Of a stretch of DNA of 64,000 nt, positions 9,196 through 18,305 are shown piece after piece. Positions within the stretch are counted from its first letter, which is position 1. Every line of letters starts with the position of its first letter. Both the position numbers and the translations under genes were made by a program. The DNA is from Bordetella sp. 02P26C-1 (GTDB lineage: Bacteria; Pseudomonadota; Gammaproteobacteria; Burkholderiales; Burkholderiaceae_B), in assembly GCF_009763255.1 (NCBI RefSeq), contig NZ_WSJB01000001.1:62001-126000 (forward strand). Reading direction: 5' to 3'. Below the pieces are notes generated by a model. The model made no database searches. It had not been told where the DNA came from and worked only from the letters and a program-made list of their open reading frames with translations.

Positions 9196-9732
9196 TCAAG
9201 CTTCCTGCAACAGCGCATCGACCACGGCCGACAGATCCGCTGCGACCCGCGTGCCCGGCGGCAACTCGCCTTGTTGTGTTTTCCGGCCATTGCCGGTCAA
9301 CACCAGCCAAGGCTGGCAGCCCGCGGCGGCCGCGGCCTGCAGATCGCGCAACGAGTCGCCCACGGCGGGCACGCCCGTCAGATCGATGTCATAGCGGCGC
9401 GCGATGTCACGATACATGCCGGGCAGCGGCTTGCGGCAGTCGCAGCCATCCTGCGGGCCATGCGGGCACATGAAAATGGCATCGACGATGCCACCGGCCT
9501 GGGCGACCTCGGCGTGCAGCTTGGCGTGGATATTGTTGAGCGTGGCCGTATCGAACAGGCCACGCGCCAGCCCCGACTGATTGGTGGCGATGGCCACGGT
9601 ATAGCCCGCCTGCGACAGCCGGGCGATCGCCGCCATGCTGCCCGGCAGGGGGATCCATTCCTCGGGACTTTTGACAAATTCGTCGCTGTCCTGATTGATG
9701 ACGCCGTCGCGATCGAGGATGATGAGCTTCAC
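9196..9732 (-). CDS. gmhB: D-glycero-beta-D-manno-heptose 1,7-bisphosphate 7-phosphatase
   Basis: GmhB removes the C7 phosphate in the ADP-heptose pathway for lipopolysaccharide inner core. The HAD motif I is LDRDG (nucleophile Asp7, acid/base Asp9). The zinc-binding loop that separates GmhB from histidinol phosphatases is present: Cys89, His91, Cys97, Cys99. The start is a GTG that overlaps the glyS stop in a GTGA arrangement, so translation is coupled to glyS. At 178 residues it has normal length. Confidence 0.95.
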   Translation of the reverse strand: MKLIILDRDGVINQDSDEFVKSPEEWIPLPGSMAAIARLSQAGYTVAIATNQSGLARGLFDTATLNNIHAKLHAEVAQAGGIVDAIFMCPHGPQDGCDCRKPLPGMYRDIARRYDIDLTGVPAVGDSLRDLQAAAAAGCQPWLVLTGNGRKTQQGELPPGTRVAADLSAVVDALLQEA

Positions 9733-11867
9733 TGGGCCAGCCTCGAAATATCGGCCACCTGGTTCATCAGACCATGCAGTTGACCCAGCAATGCGAGCCG
9801 GTTGGCGCGCACAGCAGGGTCTTCGGCCATGACCATGACATCGGCAAAGAACGCGTCGACCGGCTCGCGCGCCTGGGCCAGCGTGCTCAGGCTGCCCGCG
9901 AAATCGCCCGCTTGCAGCTGCGCTTCGGCCTGCGGACGCAGGGTCGCCACGGCGCTGGCCAGGGCCTGTTCGGCCGGTTCGGTCAGACGCGAGGCGTCCA
10001 CCGAGCCGATCTCGCCTTCGGCCTTCTTCAACAGATTGCCGATACGCTTGTTGGCAGCGGCCAGGCTCGCGGCTTCGGGCAACTGTCCGAATGCCGTGAC
10101 GGCACGCACGCGCGCGGCGACTTGATGCAGCGGCGGCGCCAGCGCGATGACGGCATCGACCGCGTTACGGTCGAAGTCGCTCGCGAGCTGATTGCGATAC
10201 CGTTCAAAGATGAAGGTACGTACTTCGGCCAGGGTGTCGGCTGGGATCTTGCCGGCGGGGAACGTTTCCGTTGCCAGCGTCAGGAGCCCGTCCAGCGAGA
10301 GGGGGCCGTTCGCGCTCGCGGCCAGCCAGCCACCGGCGGCCAGTTGCTCGAAAGCACTGATCAAACCGAGCGCGGCGCGGCGCAGGCCAAAGGGATCGCG
10401 TTCGCCGGTAGGCGCCAGTCCAATGCCCCAGATACCGATCAGCGTCTCGGCGCGTTCGGCGATAAAGAGGATCGCGGCGGTCAGCGACTCGGCATTGACC
10501 GGCGCATCCAGACGGATACGGTATTGGTCGCGTAGAGCTTGCACCACGGTGGGGGATTCGCCGTCACCGGCCGCGTAGTAAGCGCCCATGACGCCTTGCA
10601 GCTCGGGGAATTCGCCCACCATGTTGGTGCCCAGATCGGCCTTGGCCAGCAGGGCGGCACGATCAGCGGCGGCAACATCGCTGCCCAGTTGCTCGGCCAC
10701 GCCACGCGCAATCGCGCGCACGCGTTCGACGCGTTCGAGCTGGGTGCCGAGCTTGTTGTGATAGACGATGCTGCCCAGCTGTTCGACCCGCGCGGCCAGC
10801 GGCGTCTTGCGATCGGTCTCGAAGAAGAACTGCGCATCGGCCAGACGCGGGCGCACCACGCGCTGATTGCCCTCGACAATGTGGACGGGGTTGTCCGTCT
10901 GCATGTTGCTGACGATCAGGAAACGGTGGGTCAGCTTGCCCGTGGCCGGATCGAATAGCGGGAAGTATTTCTGATTCAGACGCATGGTCAGAATCAGGCA
11001 TTCCTGCGGCACTTGCAGGAACTGTTCTTCGAACTGGCCCACGTAAACCGTGGGATGTTCCACCAGCGCGGTGACTTCGTCCAGCAGCGCGAGGACTTCC
11101 GGGTCATCGCCCAGCGTCGCGCCGAGCTTGTCCGCGTGCGATTGCAGCTGCGCACGGATATCGTCGCGGCGCGCTTCGAACGACGCCACGACGCGGCCTT
11201 GTTTGGCCAGCGTGGTTTCATAGGCGGTGGCATCGGCGATATCGATGACGCCGCTGGACATAAAGCGATGGCCTTGGGTGCTGCGGCCTGCCGTCAAGCC
11301 CAGCGCGGCGACCGGCACGATGTCCGCGCCATGCAGTGCGATCAGGCGATGCGCAGGGCGCACGAATTTCACCGTGGTCACGCCATCGGCCAACTGGTAT
11401 TGCATGACCTTGGGGATCGGCAGGCCGTCAATGGCGGCTTGCAGGCCTTCCTGCAAACCCACTGCGAGCTTGGCACCGGGCGCGGTGCCGCGGGCGATCA
11501 GGTATTCCTGCTTGCCGTCGGATTCGCGGGCGAGGGTAGCCGGATCGATATTTTCGAGGCCTTTGGCGGCGAGCTTTTTGGTCAGCGCGGGCGTGGGCTT
11601 GCCCTCGGCATCCAGGCCGACTTTCACGGGCATCAGCTTTTCGGCGTAGGCCTGATCCGGCGCTTGTTCACGCACATGCGACAGGCGCACGGCCAGGCGG
11701 CGCGGCGTGGCGAAGGCGGTGACGGTGTTCGCGTCATCGAGCAGCGCATGCTTGGCCAAGGTGGCGCGCAGGCCTTCGGCAAAAGCCTGGCCCAGTTTGT
11801 GCAGGGCCTTGGGCGGGAGTTCTTCGGTCAGCAGTTCGACCAGCAGGGGGCGGGTAGACGTTGTCAT
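9729..11867 (-). CDS. glyS: Glycyl-tRNA synthetase beta subunit
   Basis: The beta chain of the bacterial alpha2-beta2 glycyl-tRNA synthetase; it binds tRNA-Gly and, with GlyQ, charges it. The 712-residue length is normal. The N terminus (LLVELLTEELPPKAL) is the GlyS signature, and a DALR-like anticodon-binding part forms the C terminus. The ATG directly abuts the glyQ stop codon (no gap), and the stop overlaps the gmhB GTG. The paired glyQ/glyS form rather than a single-chain enzyme fits a proteobacterium. Confidence 0.97.
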   Translation of the reverse strand: MTTSTRPLLVELLTEELPPKALHKLGQAFAEGLRATLAKHALLDDANTVTAFATPRRLAVRLSHVREQAPDQAYAEKLMPVKVGLDAEGKPTPALTKKLAAKGLENIDPATLARESDGKQEYLIARGTAPGAKLAVGLQEGLQAAIDGLPIPKVMQYQLADGVTTVKFVRPAHRLIALHGADIVPVAALGLTAGRSTQGHRFMSSGVIDIADATAYETTLAKQGRVVASFEARRDDIRAQLQSHADKLGATLGDDPEVLALLDEVTALVEHPTVYVGQFEEQFLQVPQECLILTMRLNQKYFPLFDPATGKLTHRFLIVSNMQTDNPVHIVEGNQRVVRPRLADAQFFFETDRKTPLAARVEQLGSIVYHNKLGTQLERVERVRAIARGVAEQLGSDVAAADRAALLAKADLGTNMVGEFPELQGVMGAYYAAGDGESPTVVQALRDQYRIRLDAPVNAESLTAAILFIAERAETLIGIWGIGLAPTGERDPFGLRRAALGLISAFEQLAAGGWLAASANGPLSLDGLLTLATETFPAGKIPADTLAEVRTFIFERYRNQLASDFDRNAVDAVIALAPPLHQVAARVRAVTAFGQLPEAASLAAANKRIGNLLKKAEGEIGSVDASRLTEPAEQALASAVATLRPQAEAQLQAGDFAGSLSTLAQAREPVDAFFADVMVMAEDPAVRANRLALLGQLHGLMNQVADISRLAQ

Positions 11868-12776
11868 TCAGGCAGCCTCCTCGTTGCGGCGATTCGCCAG
11901 CATCGGAAAGCCCAATCGTTCACGGGAATCGTAATAGGCCTGCGCGACGGCGCGCGACAGGTTGCGGATGCGGCCGATATAGGCGGCGCGTTCGGTCACG
12001 CTGATGGCGCCGCGCGCATCCAGCATGTTGAACGTATGCGCGGCCTTGAGCGCTGCCTCGTAGGCGGGCAGGGCGAGCGGCACGTCCATCAGGCGCTTTG
12101 CTTCGGCTTCGTAGTCGTTGAAATGCGCGAACAGCATGTCGGCCGACGAATGCTCGAAGTTATAAGTGGACTGCTCCACTTCGTTTTGATGGAACACGTC
12201 GCGATAGAGCACGCGGCGGCCATTGGCGCCCTCGGTCCAGACCAGGTCGTACACGCTTTGCACGTCCTGCAGATACATCGCCAGACGCTCCAGGCCATAC
12301 GTGATCTCGCCGGTCGTGGGGTTGCAATCCAGGCCGCCGACCTGCTGGAAATAGGTGAACTGCGTCACTTCCATGCCGTTGAGCCAGACTTCCCAGCCCA
12401 GGCCCCAGGCGCCCAGCGTGGGGTTTTCCCAGTCGTCTTCGACGAAACGGATATCGTGCTCGGTCGGGTCGATGCCCAGTGCCTTGAGCGAACCGATATA
12501 CAAGTCGAGGATTTCCGGCGGCGCGGGTTTCAGCACCACCTGATATTGATAGTAGTGCTGCAGGCGGTTGGGGTTCTCGCCATAGCGGCCGTCCTTAGGA
12601 CGGCGCGAGGGCTGCACGTAGGCGGCGCGCCAGGGCTCCGGGCCGATGGCGCGCAGGAACGTCGCCGTGTGCGAAGTGCCCGCGCCGACCTCCATGTCAT
12701 ACGGTTGCAAGAGCGCGCAGCCCTGCTTGTCCCAGTAATCCTGGAGCGTGAGAATGATTTGCTGAAAGGTGAGCAT
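11868..12776 (-). CDS. glyQ: Glycyl-tRNA synthetase alpha subunit
   Basis: The alpha chain carries the class II catalytic core that activates glycine. I chose the ATG at 12776 (302 residues, usual for the family), which begins [15 protein letters not shown]; an upstream in-frame start at 12923 adds 49 residues with no family resemblance. Conserved segments such as [19 protein letters not shown] and [17 protein letters not shown] are intact. It is the first gene of the long minus-strand run glyQ-glyS-gmhB-plsC-ygjP-like; its promoter should lie in 12777-12960. Confidence 0.97.
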   Translation of the reverse strand: MLTFQQIILTLQDYWDKQGCALLQPYDMEVGAGTSHTATFLRAIGPEPWRAAYVQPSRRPKDGRYGENPNRLQHYYQYQVVLKPAPPEILDLYIGSLKALGIDPTEHDIRFVEDDWENPTLGAWGLGWEVWLNGMEVTQFTYFQQVGGLDCNPTTGEITYGLERLAMYLQDVQSVYDLVWTEGANGRRVLYRDVFHQNEVEQSTYNFEHSSADMLFAHFNDYEAEAKRLMDVPLALPAYEAALKAAHTFNMLDARGAISVTERAAYIGRIRNLSRAVAQAYYDSRERLGFPMLANRRNEEAA

Positions 12777-12969
12777 AAGATTCTTGGAATTCGGGTCGCC
12801 GGGCAGCCCGGCCTGCCGTGGCAGTGTAGGCCCCATGTTGGCGGGAAAGGCGGCCATTTTAACTGGCCCGCCGGCAAGGCGCTGTGCAAGCCGTCCGCAG
12901 TGGACGATGGCAGGCCGCAGCATACCCGGAATCTTTGGTCGCGCAAGACGCGTGCAAGAGCATTACTAT

Positions 12970-12996
12970 TTGTAAATTCGCGGAGGCTGGGATAAT
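12970..12996 (+). promoter_or_regulatory. Possible sigma-70 promoter of the crotonase gene
   Basis: TTGTAA (12970-12975) and GATAAT (12991-12996) are separated by 15 bases, slightly short of the optimum, in an AT-richer patch of the 283-base divergent gap between glyQ and the crotonase gene. It lies about 60 bases upstream of the chosen ATG. Confidence 0.35.
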
Positions 12997-13059
12997 CGTA
13001 TGATTCGGAGTCGTTCCCCATCTATTCCGGGCGCCGCGCCCATCAGCAGAGGATCTAGC

Positions 13060-13827
13060 ATGTCTGAGTTAGTCAAGGTCGAGCTCATTGACGGTATCCA
13101 GGTCATGACCATCAATCGTCCAGAGGCGAAAAACGCCATCAATCTGGAAACCGCGCAGGCGCTGGCCGCCGCGCTGGACGACCTTGATAACCGTGACGAA
13201 GCGCGCATCGGTATTCTGACCGGCGCGGGCGGCGTGTTTTCCGCTGGCATGGATCTGAAGGCCTTTGCACAGAAAGGCGAGCGTCCGAATATTCCGGGCC
13301 GTGGATTTGCCGGCATCACCGAGCGTCCGCCGCGCAAGCCTCTGATCGCGGCGATCGAGGGTTTCGCTTTGGCCGGTGGCTGCGAAATGGCCTTGTCGGC
13401 GGATCTGATTGTCGCGGCCAACAACGCGAAGTTCGGGCTGCCTGAAGTGAAACGTGGGCTGGTTGCCGGCGCTGGCGGTCTGCTGCGTCTGCCGCGCCGC
13501 CTGCCCTATCACATCGCCATGGAAATCATCCTGACGGGCGATATGTTCACCGCCGAACGTGCCCATGCCTTCGGTCTGGTCAATCGTCTGACCGAGCCCG
13601 GCCAGGCGCTCGAGGGCGCGCTCGCCCTGGCGCGCATCATTGTCGAAAACGGTCCGTTGGCAGTGCAAACGGCCAAGAGCGTGGTGGCGCAAGCCGTCGA
13701 TTGGGACCAGGAAGGCATGTTCGATCGCCAGCGCCCGCTGATTTCCCATATCTTTACCTCGGCCGACGCCAAGGAAGGCGCCACCGCCTTCGCCGAAAAA
13801 CGCAAGCCCGTCTGGCAGGGCAAATAA
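13060..13827 (+). CDS. Enoyl-CoA hydratase/isomerase family protein (crotonase)
   Basis: A 255-residue crotonase-fold protein, probably acting on a short or medium enoyl-CoA. The oxyanion-hole segments are FSAGMDLKA (60-68) and ALAGGCEMALSADL (104-116), and Glu129 in FGLPEVKRGL matches the second catalytic Glu of hydratases; the first catalytic Glu position is occupied by Glu109 in GGCEMA. The ATG at 13060 is preceded by AGAGGA; an earlier in-frame start at 13000 has no such site. A class I fumarase follows after 94 bases. The substrate cannot be read from sequence. Confidence 0.9.
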   Translation: MSELVKVELIDGIQVMTINRPEAKNAINLETAQALAAALDDLDNRDEARIGILTGAGGVFSAGMDLKAFAQKGERPNIPGRGFAGITERPPRKPLIAAIEGFALAGGCEMALSADLIVAANNAKFGLPEVKRGLVAGAGGLLRLPRRLPYHIAMEIILTGDMFTAERAHAFGLVNRLTEPGQALEGALALARIIVENGPLAVQTAKSVVAQAVDWDQEGMFDRQRPLISHIFTSADAKEGATAFAEKRKPVWQGK

Positions 13828-13921
13828 GGCCGGCAACGCTGGACCTAAAATACCTGATTGATCCGGGCGGCTGGCTACCGTGGCCGCCTGTTCCCCTTTC
13901 GTTGTTTTCGCTCAAGCACTC

Positions 13922-15445
13922 ATGTCTACCCTGATCAAAGAAGAAGACTTCATACAGTCTATCGCTGACGGCATTCAGTTCATCAGCTACTACCATCCCG
14001 TTGACTACATCCGCCACCTGGCCCGCGCCTATGAGCGCGAGGAAAGCCCGGCCGCGCGCGACGCGATGGCGCAGATCCTGACCAACTCGCGCATGTGTGC
14101 CGAGGGCAAGCGTCCGCTGTGCCAGGACACCGGCATCGTCAACGTGTTCCTGAAAGTGGGCATGAACGTGCGATTCGAGACGAACCGCACGCTGCAAGAG
14201 CTGTGCGACGAAGGCGTGCGCCGTGGCTACACGAACCCGGACAACCCCTTGCGCGCTTCCGTGCTGGACGATCCGATCTTCGCGCGCAAGAACACGCGCG
14301 ACAACACGCCCTGTATCCTGCATGTCGAACTCGTCCCGGGCGACAAGGTCGATGTGCAAATTGCTTCCAAGGGCGGCGGTTCCGAGAACAAGTCGAAGTT
14401 CGTGATGCTCAACCCCAGCGATTCGCTGGTGGACTGGGTGCTCAAGACTGTGCCCACGATGGGCGCTGGCTGGTGCCCGCCGGGCATGCTGGGGATCGGC
14501 GTTGGCGGCACGGCCGAGAAAGCCATGCTGATGGCCAAGCAATCGTTGATGGAAGACATCGACATGTACGAGCTGCTGGCCCGCGGCCCGCAGAACAAGC
14601 TCGAGGAACTGCGTATCGAGCTTTACGAAAAGGTCAACGCGCTCGGTATTGGCGCGCAGGGCCTGGGTGGTCTGACGACCGTGCTGGACGTGAAGATCAA
14701 CACTTTCCCCACGCACGCGGCGTCCAAGCCCGTGGCCATGATCCCCAACTGCGCGGCTACCCGTCACGCGCATTTCGAGCTCGATGGCTCCGGTCCCGCT
14801 CGCCTGGAACCGCCCGCGCTGTCGGAATGGCCCGAAGTGCGCTGGGCGCCGGACTACAACAAGTCCAAGCAAGTCAATCTGGATGCCCTGACCCCGGAAG
14901 AGGTCGCCAGCTGGAAGCCCGGCCAGACGCTGCTGTTGTCGGGCAAGATGTTGACCGGCCGTGATGCCGCGCACAAGCGCATTCAAGACATGCTGGCCAA
15001 GGGCGAGCCGCTGCCGGTGGACTTCAAGAATCGCGTGATCTACTACGTCGGTCCCGTGGACCCCGTGCGCGACGAAGTCGTCGGTCCCGCAGGCCCCACG
15101 ACCGCGACCCGCATGGACAAGTTCACCGAGATGATGCTGGCGCAGACCGGCTTGATCGCGATGATCGGCAAGTCCGAGCGCGGCCCGGTCGCGATTGAAG
15201 CGATCCGCAAGCACAAGTCGGCCTACTTGATGGCCGTGGGTGGCGCGGCTTACCTGGTGTCCAAGGCGATTCGCGAGGCGCGCGTGTTGGCCTTTGAAGA
15301 CCTGGGTATGGAAGCCATCTACGAGTTTGATGTCAAGGACATGCCGGTCACCGTGGCGGTCGATTCCGAAGGCACGTCGGTGCACAACACCGGGCCGAAG
15401 GAATGGCAAGCGCGTATCGGCAAGATCCCGGTCGCTGTGGCGTAA
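13922..15445 (+). CDS. fumA: Class I (iron-sulfur) fumarate hydratase
   Basis: A 507-residue [4Fe-4S] hydro-lyase interconverting fumarate and malate. The cluster-binding cysteines appear to be Cys67 in LCQDTG, a Cys near 185 in GAGWCPPGM and one near 277 in IPNCAATRH. The ATG at 13922 gives a family-like start (MSTLIKEEDFIQS); an in-frame start at 13880 is less likely. Class I fumarases also hydrate mesaconate to citramalate in E. coli and Burkholderia xenovorans, and a hydratase plus CoA-transferase pair follows 326 bases downstream, so this copy may serve that role. The oxygen-stable class II enzyme FumC is encoded at 28 kb. A hairpin terminator follows. Confidence 0.95.
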   Translation: MSTLIKEEDFIQSIADGIQFISYYHPVDYIRHLARAYEREESPAARDAMAQILTNSRMCAEGKRPLCQDTGIVNVFLKVGMNVRFETNRTLQELCDEGVRRGYTNPDNPLRASVLDDPIFARKNTRDNTPCILHVELVPGDKVDVQIASKGGGSENKSKFVMLNPSDSLVDWVLKTVPTMGAGWCPPGMLGIGVGGTAEKAMLMAKQSLMEDIDMYELLARGPQNKLEELRIELYEKVNALGIGAQGLGGLTTVLDVKINTFPTHAASKPVAMIPNCAATRHAHFELDGSGPARLEPPALSEWPEVRWAPDYNKSKQVNLDALTPEEVASWKPGQTLLLSGKMLTGRDAAHKRIQDMLAKGEPLPVDFKNRVIYYVGPVDPVRDEVVGPAGPTTATRMDKFTEMMLAQTGLIAMIGKSERGPVAIEAIRKHKSAYLMAVGGAAYLVSKAIREARVLAFEDLGMEAIYEFDVKDMPVTVAVDSEGTSVHNTGPKEWQARIGKIPVAVA

Positions 15446-15526
15446 GCCGCGTCTCAAGCGTGGGGCGGGCGTAGCGGGCGAGCTTACGCTCGTCGCCCTA
15501 GCCACACGATTTCCCTTCGCGCCCAA

Positions 15527-15554
15527 GGCCGCACAGATTGTGCGGCCGTTTTTT
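15527..15554 (+). terminator. Rho-independent terminator after class I fumarase
   Basis: A perfect 9-bp stem (15527-15535 with 15539-15547) with a 3-base loop is followed by GTTTTTT, 81 bases after the fumarase stop codon. Confidence 0.9.
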
Positions 15555-15771
15555 GGCTCGTGCTCCCCCCGACAGATCGCGCGTAATCGTTATGTTGCTC
15601 CGGCGCTTCTTTACGGGAAACGGCTCGTCAAACCTCCCATACCCGTCAGTCAACATCGCCTTGGAGTGAATTCCAGGCCATTGAACACGGTCTTGTATAA
15701 ATACGAATTCACAATACCCGAACGCCCGCGCATGCTATGGGCCACTCCGTACCTAGCCTAGGAAGCACTAC
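15555..15771 (+). other. Intergenic leader of the hydratase/CoA-transferase pair
   Basis: The 326-base gap after the fumarase gene holds the terminator and then this stretch, which should contain the promoter of the next two genes. It has an AT-rich patch (TATAAATACGAATTC around 15696-15710) that could include a -10 box, but I could not pair it with a -35 box at proper spacing. No gene is seen. Confidence 0.5.
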
Positions 15772-16602
15772 ATGACGTCTACAACCCCCGCCGATTGGAT
15801 TGGCAGCAGCGAGTCAGTCGCCGATAACCTCGACGTGGGCCATGCCGCGCGTATCGCTGCGACGCTCGGCCAACCGGCCCCCGCCGTCGGTGATGCGTTG
15901 CCGGCCTTGTGGCAATGGGCGTTTTTTATCAAGCCGGTGCAAGCAGACGGCATCGGCGTAGATGGACACCCCGCGCGTGGCGGCTTTTTACCGCCCGCCG
16001 ACGATCGCAATCGCATGTGGGCAGGCGGTCGGGTGACCTTTCACTCGCCGTTGCGCGTGGGCGTTGCCGCCGAGCGCAACTCCACAGTGATCGATGTACG
16101 CGAAAAAGTCGGCCGCACGGGTGCCTTGCTGTTCGTGACGGTGCGGCATCATTACCTTCAGGAGGGCGCACTGACGATCGAGGAGGAGCAGGACATCGTC
16201 TACCGGCAGCCGTCGCCGCCCAAGCTCACAGGCACGGAGCCCGCGCCAGCTTCGCAATGGTGCGAGACCATTGAGCCTTCGCCCTTGCTGCTGTTTCGCT
16301 ATTCCGCGGTCACCTTCAACGGTCATCGCATTCACTACGATCATCCCTATGTCACTGAAACCGAGGGCTATCCGGGCCTGGTCGTGCACGGGCCGCTGAT
16401 CGCGACATTTATGGTGGCGGCTTTTCGTCAAGCGAATCCCGACGCGCGCTTGGATCATTTGTCCTACCGTGGTCTGCGTCCGCTGATCGCGCCCACGCCG
16501 TTCGAAGTGGCCGGCCGCGTCGTCGAGCCGGGTCAGGCAGAACTCTGGGCCGAATGCGACGGCACGCTGGCCCATCAGGCACAACTGAGGTTTTCCGCAT
16601 GA
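15772..16602 (+). CDS. MaoC-like / FAS1-type acyl-CoA hydratase, two hot-dog domains
   Basis: A 276-residue protein with an N-terminal FAS1-dehydratase-like hot-dog domain and a C-terminal MaoC-like one. The second domain holds the hydratase motif as NGHRIHYDHPY (near residue 182), with the Asp/His pair that activates water, followed by GLVVHGPL. This two-domain type includes mesaconyl-C4-CoA hydratase and itaconyl-CoA hydratase. The stop codon overlaps the start of a CaiB-type CoA-transferase (ATGA), so the two act together: the transferase makes the CoA thioester and this enzyme hydrates it. The exact acid is inference; mesaconate or itaconate would fit, and the class I fumarase lies just upstream. 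Confidence 0.85.
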   Translation: MTSTTPADWIGSSESVADNLDVGHAARIAATLGQPAPAVGDALPALWQWAFFIKPVQADGIGVDGHPARGGFLPPADDRNRMWAGGRVTFHSPLRVGVAAERNSTVIDVREKVGRTGALLFVTVRHHYLQEGALTIEEEQDIVYRQPSPPKLTGTEPAPASQWCETIEPSPLLLFRYSAVTFNGHRIHYDHPYVTETEGYPGLVVHGPLIATFMVAAFRQANPDARLDHLSYRGLRPLIAPTPFEVAGRVVEPGQAELWAECDGTLAHQAQLRFSA

Positions 16603-17798
16603 GCAATATCGGCAGTAACCCGCGTCCCCTCGATGGCATCACCGTCATCAGCCTGGAACACGCCATCGCCGCGCCGTTCTGCTCGCGCCAGCTGGCCGAT
16701 ATGGGTGCGCGCGTCATCAAGATCGAGCGGCCCGGTGTGGGCGATTTCGCCCGTGGCTACGATGAACGCGTGCGTGGCCTGTCCTCGCATTTCGTCTGGA
16801 CCAACCGATCCAAGGAAAGCCTCACGCTTAACCTCAAACATCCCGAGGCGGGCGACGTCATGCAGCGTCTGCTCGAATCGGCCGACGTACTCGTGCAAAA
16901 CCTCGCACCCGGTGCGGCCGAGCGCTTGGGACTGTCGTTCGATCAGCTGCACGAAAAATACCCGCGCCTCATCGTGTGCGATATTTCGGGCTATGGCGAG
17001 GGCGGTCCCTACGAGACCAAAAAGGCCTACGACTTGCTGATCCAGAGCGAAAGCGGCTTTGTGTCCGTGACGGGCTCGCCCGATGCGCCCGCCAAGGCTG
17101 GTTGTTCGATCTCCGACATCGCCGCCGGCATGTATGCGTATACCTCGATCCTGAACGCGCTATTGCTGCGCCAGCGTACAGGCAAGGGCAGCCGCCTGGA
17201 CGTATCGATGCTGGAAAGCATGGTCGAATGGATGGGCTATCCGCTTTACTACGCTTACGAAGGCGCGACCCCTCCGCCGCGCGCGGGCGCCGCCCATGCG
17301 ACCATCTATCCCTATGGTCCATTCCCCGTCGGCGATGGCGCCACCATCATGCTGGGCCTGCAGAACGAGCGCGAATGGCGCGTGTTCTGCGAGCGCGTGC
17401 TGGGTCAACCCGAGCTGGCCGATGACGAGCGGTTTTCTTCCAACTCGCGTCGCACCGCGAATCGCGAACCCTTGCGAGCCCTCATCGTGCAAGCCTTTGC
17501 CGCCATGACGATCGATGAGGTCACGCAGCGGTTGGAAGACGCCCAGATCGCCAATGCCCGCGTGAACGAGATGAAAGGCGTCTGGGCACACCCGCAGCTA
17601 CAGGCGCGCGATCGCTGGCGCGAAGTCGGCAGCCCCGCGGGCACCTTGCCAGCGCTGGTGCCACCCGCCACCAGCAACGCCTTTACGCCGCGCATGGACC
17701 CGGTGCCAGCCGTGGGCGAACACACCGACGCCGTCCTGGCGTCGCTGGGCTTCACCCCCGAAGAGGTGGCGCATTTCAAAGAAAATCAAGTCGTGTGA
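16599..17798 (+). CDS. CaiB/BaiF-family (class III) CoA-transferase
   Basis: A 399-residue class III CoA-transferase, which moves CoA between carboxylic acids through an aspartyl intermediate. The fold markers are LADMGARVIKIERPGVGDFAR near the N terminus and AYDLLIQSESG near residue 145, where the Asp is the catalytic residue. The ATG at 16599 overlaps the hydratase stop codon as ATGA; an earlier in-frame start at 16554 lies inside that gene. Paired with the hydratase it could be a succinyl-CoA:mesaconate or itaconate CoA-transferase. A citramalyl-CoA lyase, needed to finish such a route, is not in this window. Confidence 0.9.
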   Translation: MSNIGSNPRPLDGITVISLEHAIAAPFCSRQLADMGARVIKIERPGVGDFARGYDERVRGLSSHFVWTNRSKESLTLNLKHPEAGDVMQRLLESADVLVQNLAPGAAERLGLSFDQLHEKYPRLIVCDISGYGEGGPYETKKAYDLLIQSESGFVSVTGSPDAPAKAGCSISDIAAGMYAYTSILNALLLRQRTGKGSRLDVSMLESMVEWMGYPLYYAYEGATPPPRAGAAHATIYPYGPFPVGDGATIMLGLQNEREWRVFCERVLGQPELADDERFSSNSRRTANREPLRALIVQAFAAMTIDEVTQRLEDAQIANARVNEMKGVWAHPQLQARDRWREVGSPAGTLPALVPPATSNAFTPRMDPVPAVGEHTDAVLASLGFTPEEVAHFKENQVV

Positions 17799-17822
17799 AG
17801 GCGGGTGCCGGCAGCGCTGGAT

Positions 17823-18305
17823 TCAGTCCAGCTGCTGCACCCACTGATCCGACAGCCCCGCGAGCAATTGCGATACGGGGCCTTGGCGCAGCACCAGATC
17901 GGGGGCGAGTTCATGCAAGGGCGCCAATACGAAGGCGCGCTCATGCATGCGCGGATGCGGCAGAATCAGGCGCGGAGAATCCATCTGCGTATCGCCATGC
18001 AGCAGCAGATCCAGATCCAGCGTGCGTGGCGCATTGGGATAAGGGCGTTGTCGTCCGTGCCGCGTCTCCAGCGCTTGTAAAAGGTCCAGCAGCTCCAGCG
18101 GCGCGAGGCTGGTATCCAACGCGGCGACCGCATTGATATAGTCCGGCCCGGTGGCCTCCACCGGTGCCGTGCGATAAAAGCGCGAGGGCTCGCAATACAA
18201 CACCCCCGGGCTGCCACGCAGTTCTTTCAACACGGTATGCAGCGTGGTGACCGCGTCGCCCAGGTTGGCGCCCAGGCCGATATAGGCGCGTTCGACGCGG
18301 CTCAT
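17823..18305 (-). CDS. folK: 2-amino-4-hydroxy-6-hydroxymethyldihydropteridine pyrophosphokinase
   Basis: FolK transfers pyrophosphate from ATP to hydroxymethyldihydropterin in folate synthesis. The 160-residue protein has the start signature YIGLGANLGD and the HPPK signature RTLDLDLLLHGD with the two Mg-binding Asp residues. Its ATG overlaps the pcnB stop as ATGA; the pcnB-folK pair is common in proteobacteria. The 3' end faces the CoA-transferase gene with only 24 bases between stop codons. Confidence 0.96.
   Translation of the reverse strand: MSRVERAYIGLGANLGDAVTTLHTVLKELRGSPGVLYCEPSRFYRTAPVEATGPDYINAVAALDTSLAPLELLDLLQALETRHGRQRPYPNAPRTLDLDLLLHGDTQMDSPRLILPHPRMHERAFVLAPLHELAPDLVLRQGPVSQLLAGLSDQWVQQLD

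Noticed and set aside
11013-12995. 660-codon open frame on the plus strand
   Set aside because: It is antisense to glyS and glyQ, including their junction, with a low-complexity product.
13754-15526. 590-codon open frame on the minus strand
   Set aside because: It is antisense to the class I fumarase gene and part of the crotonase gene.
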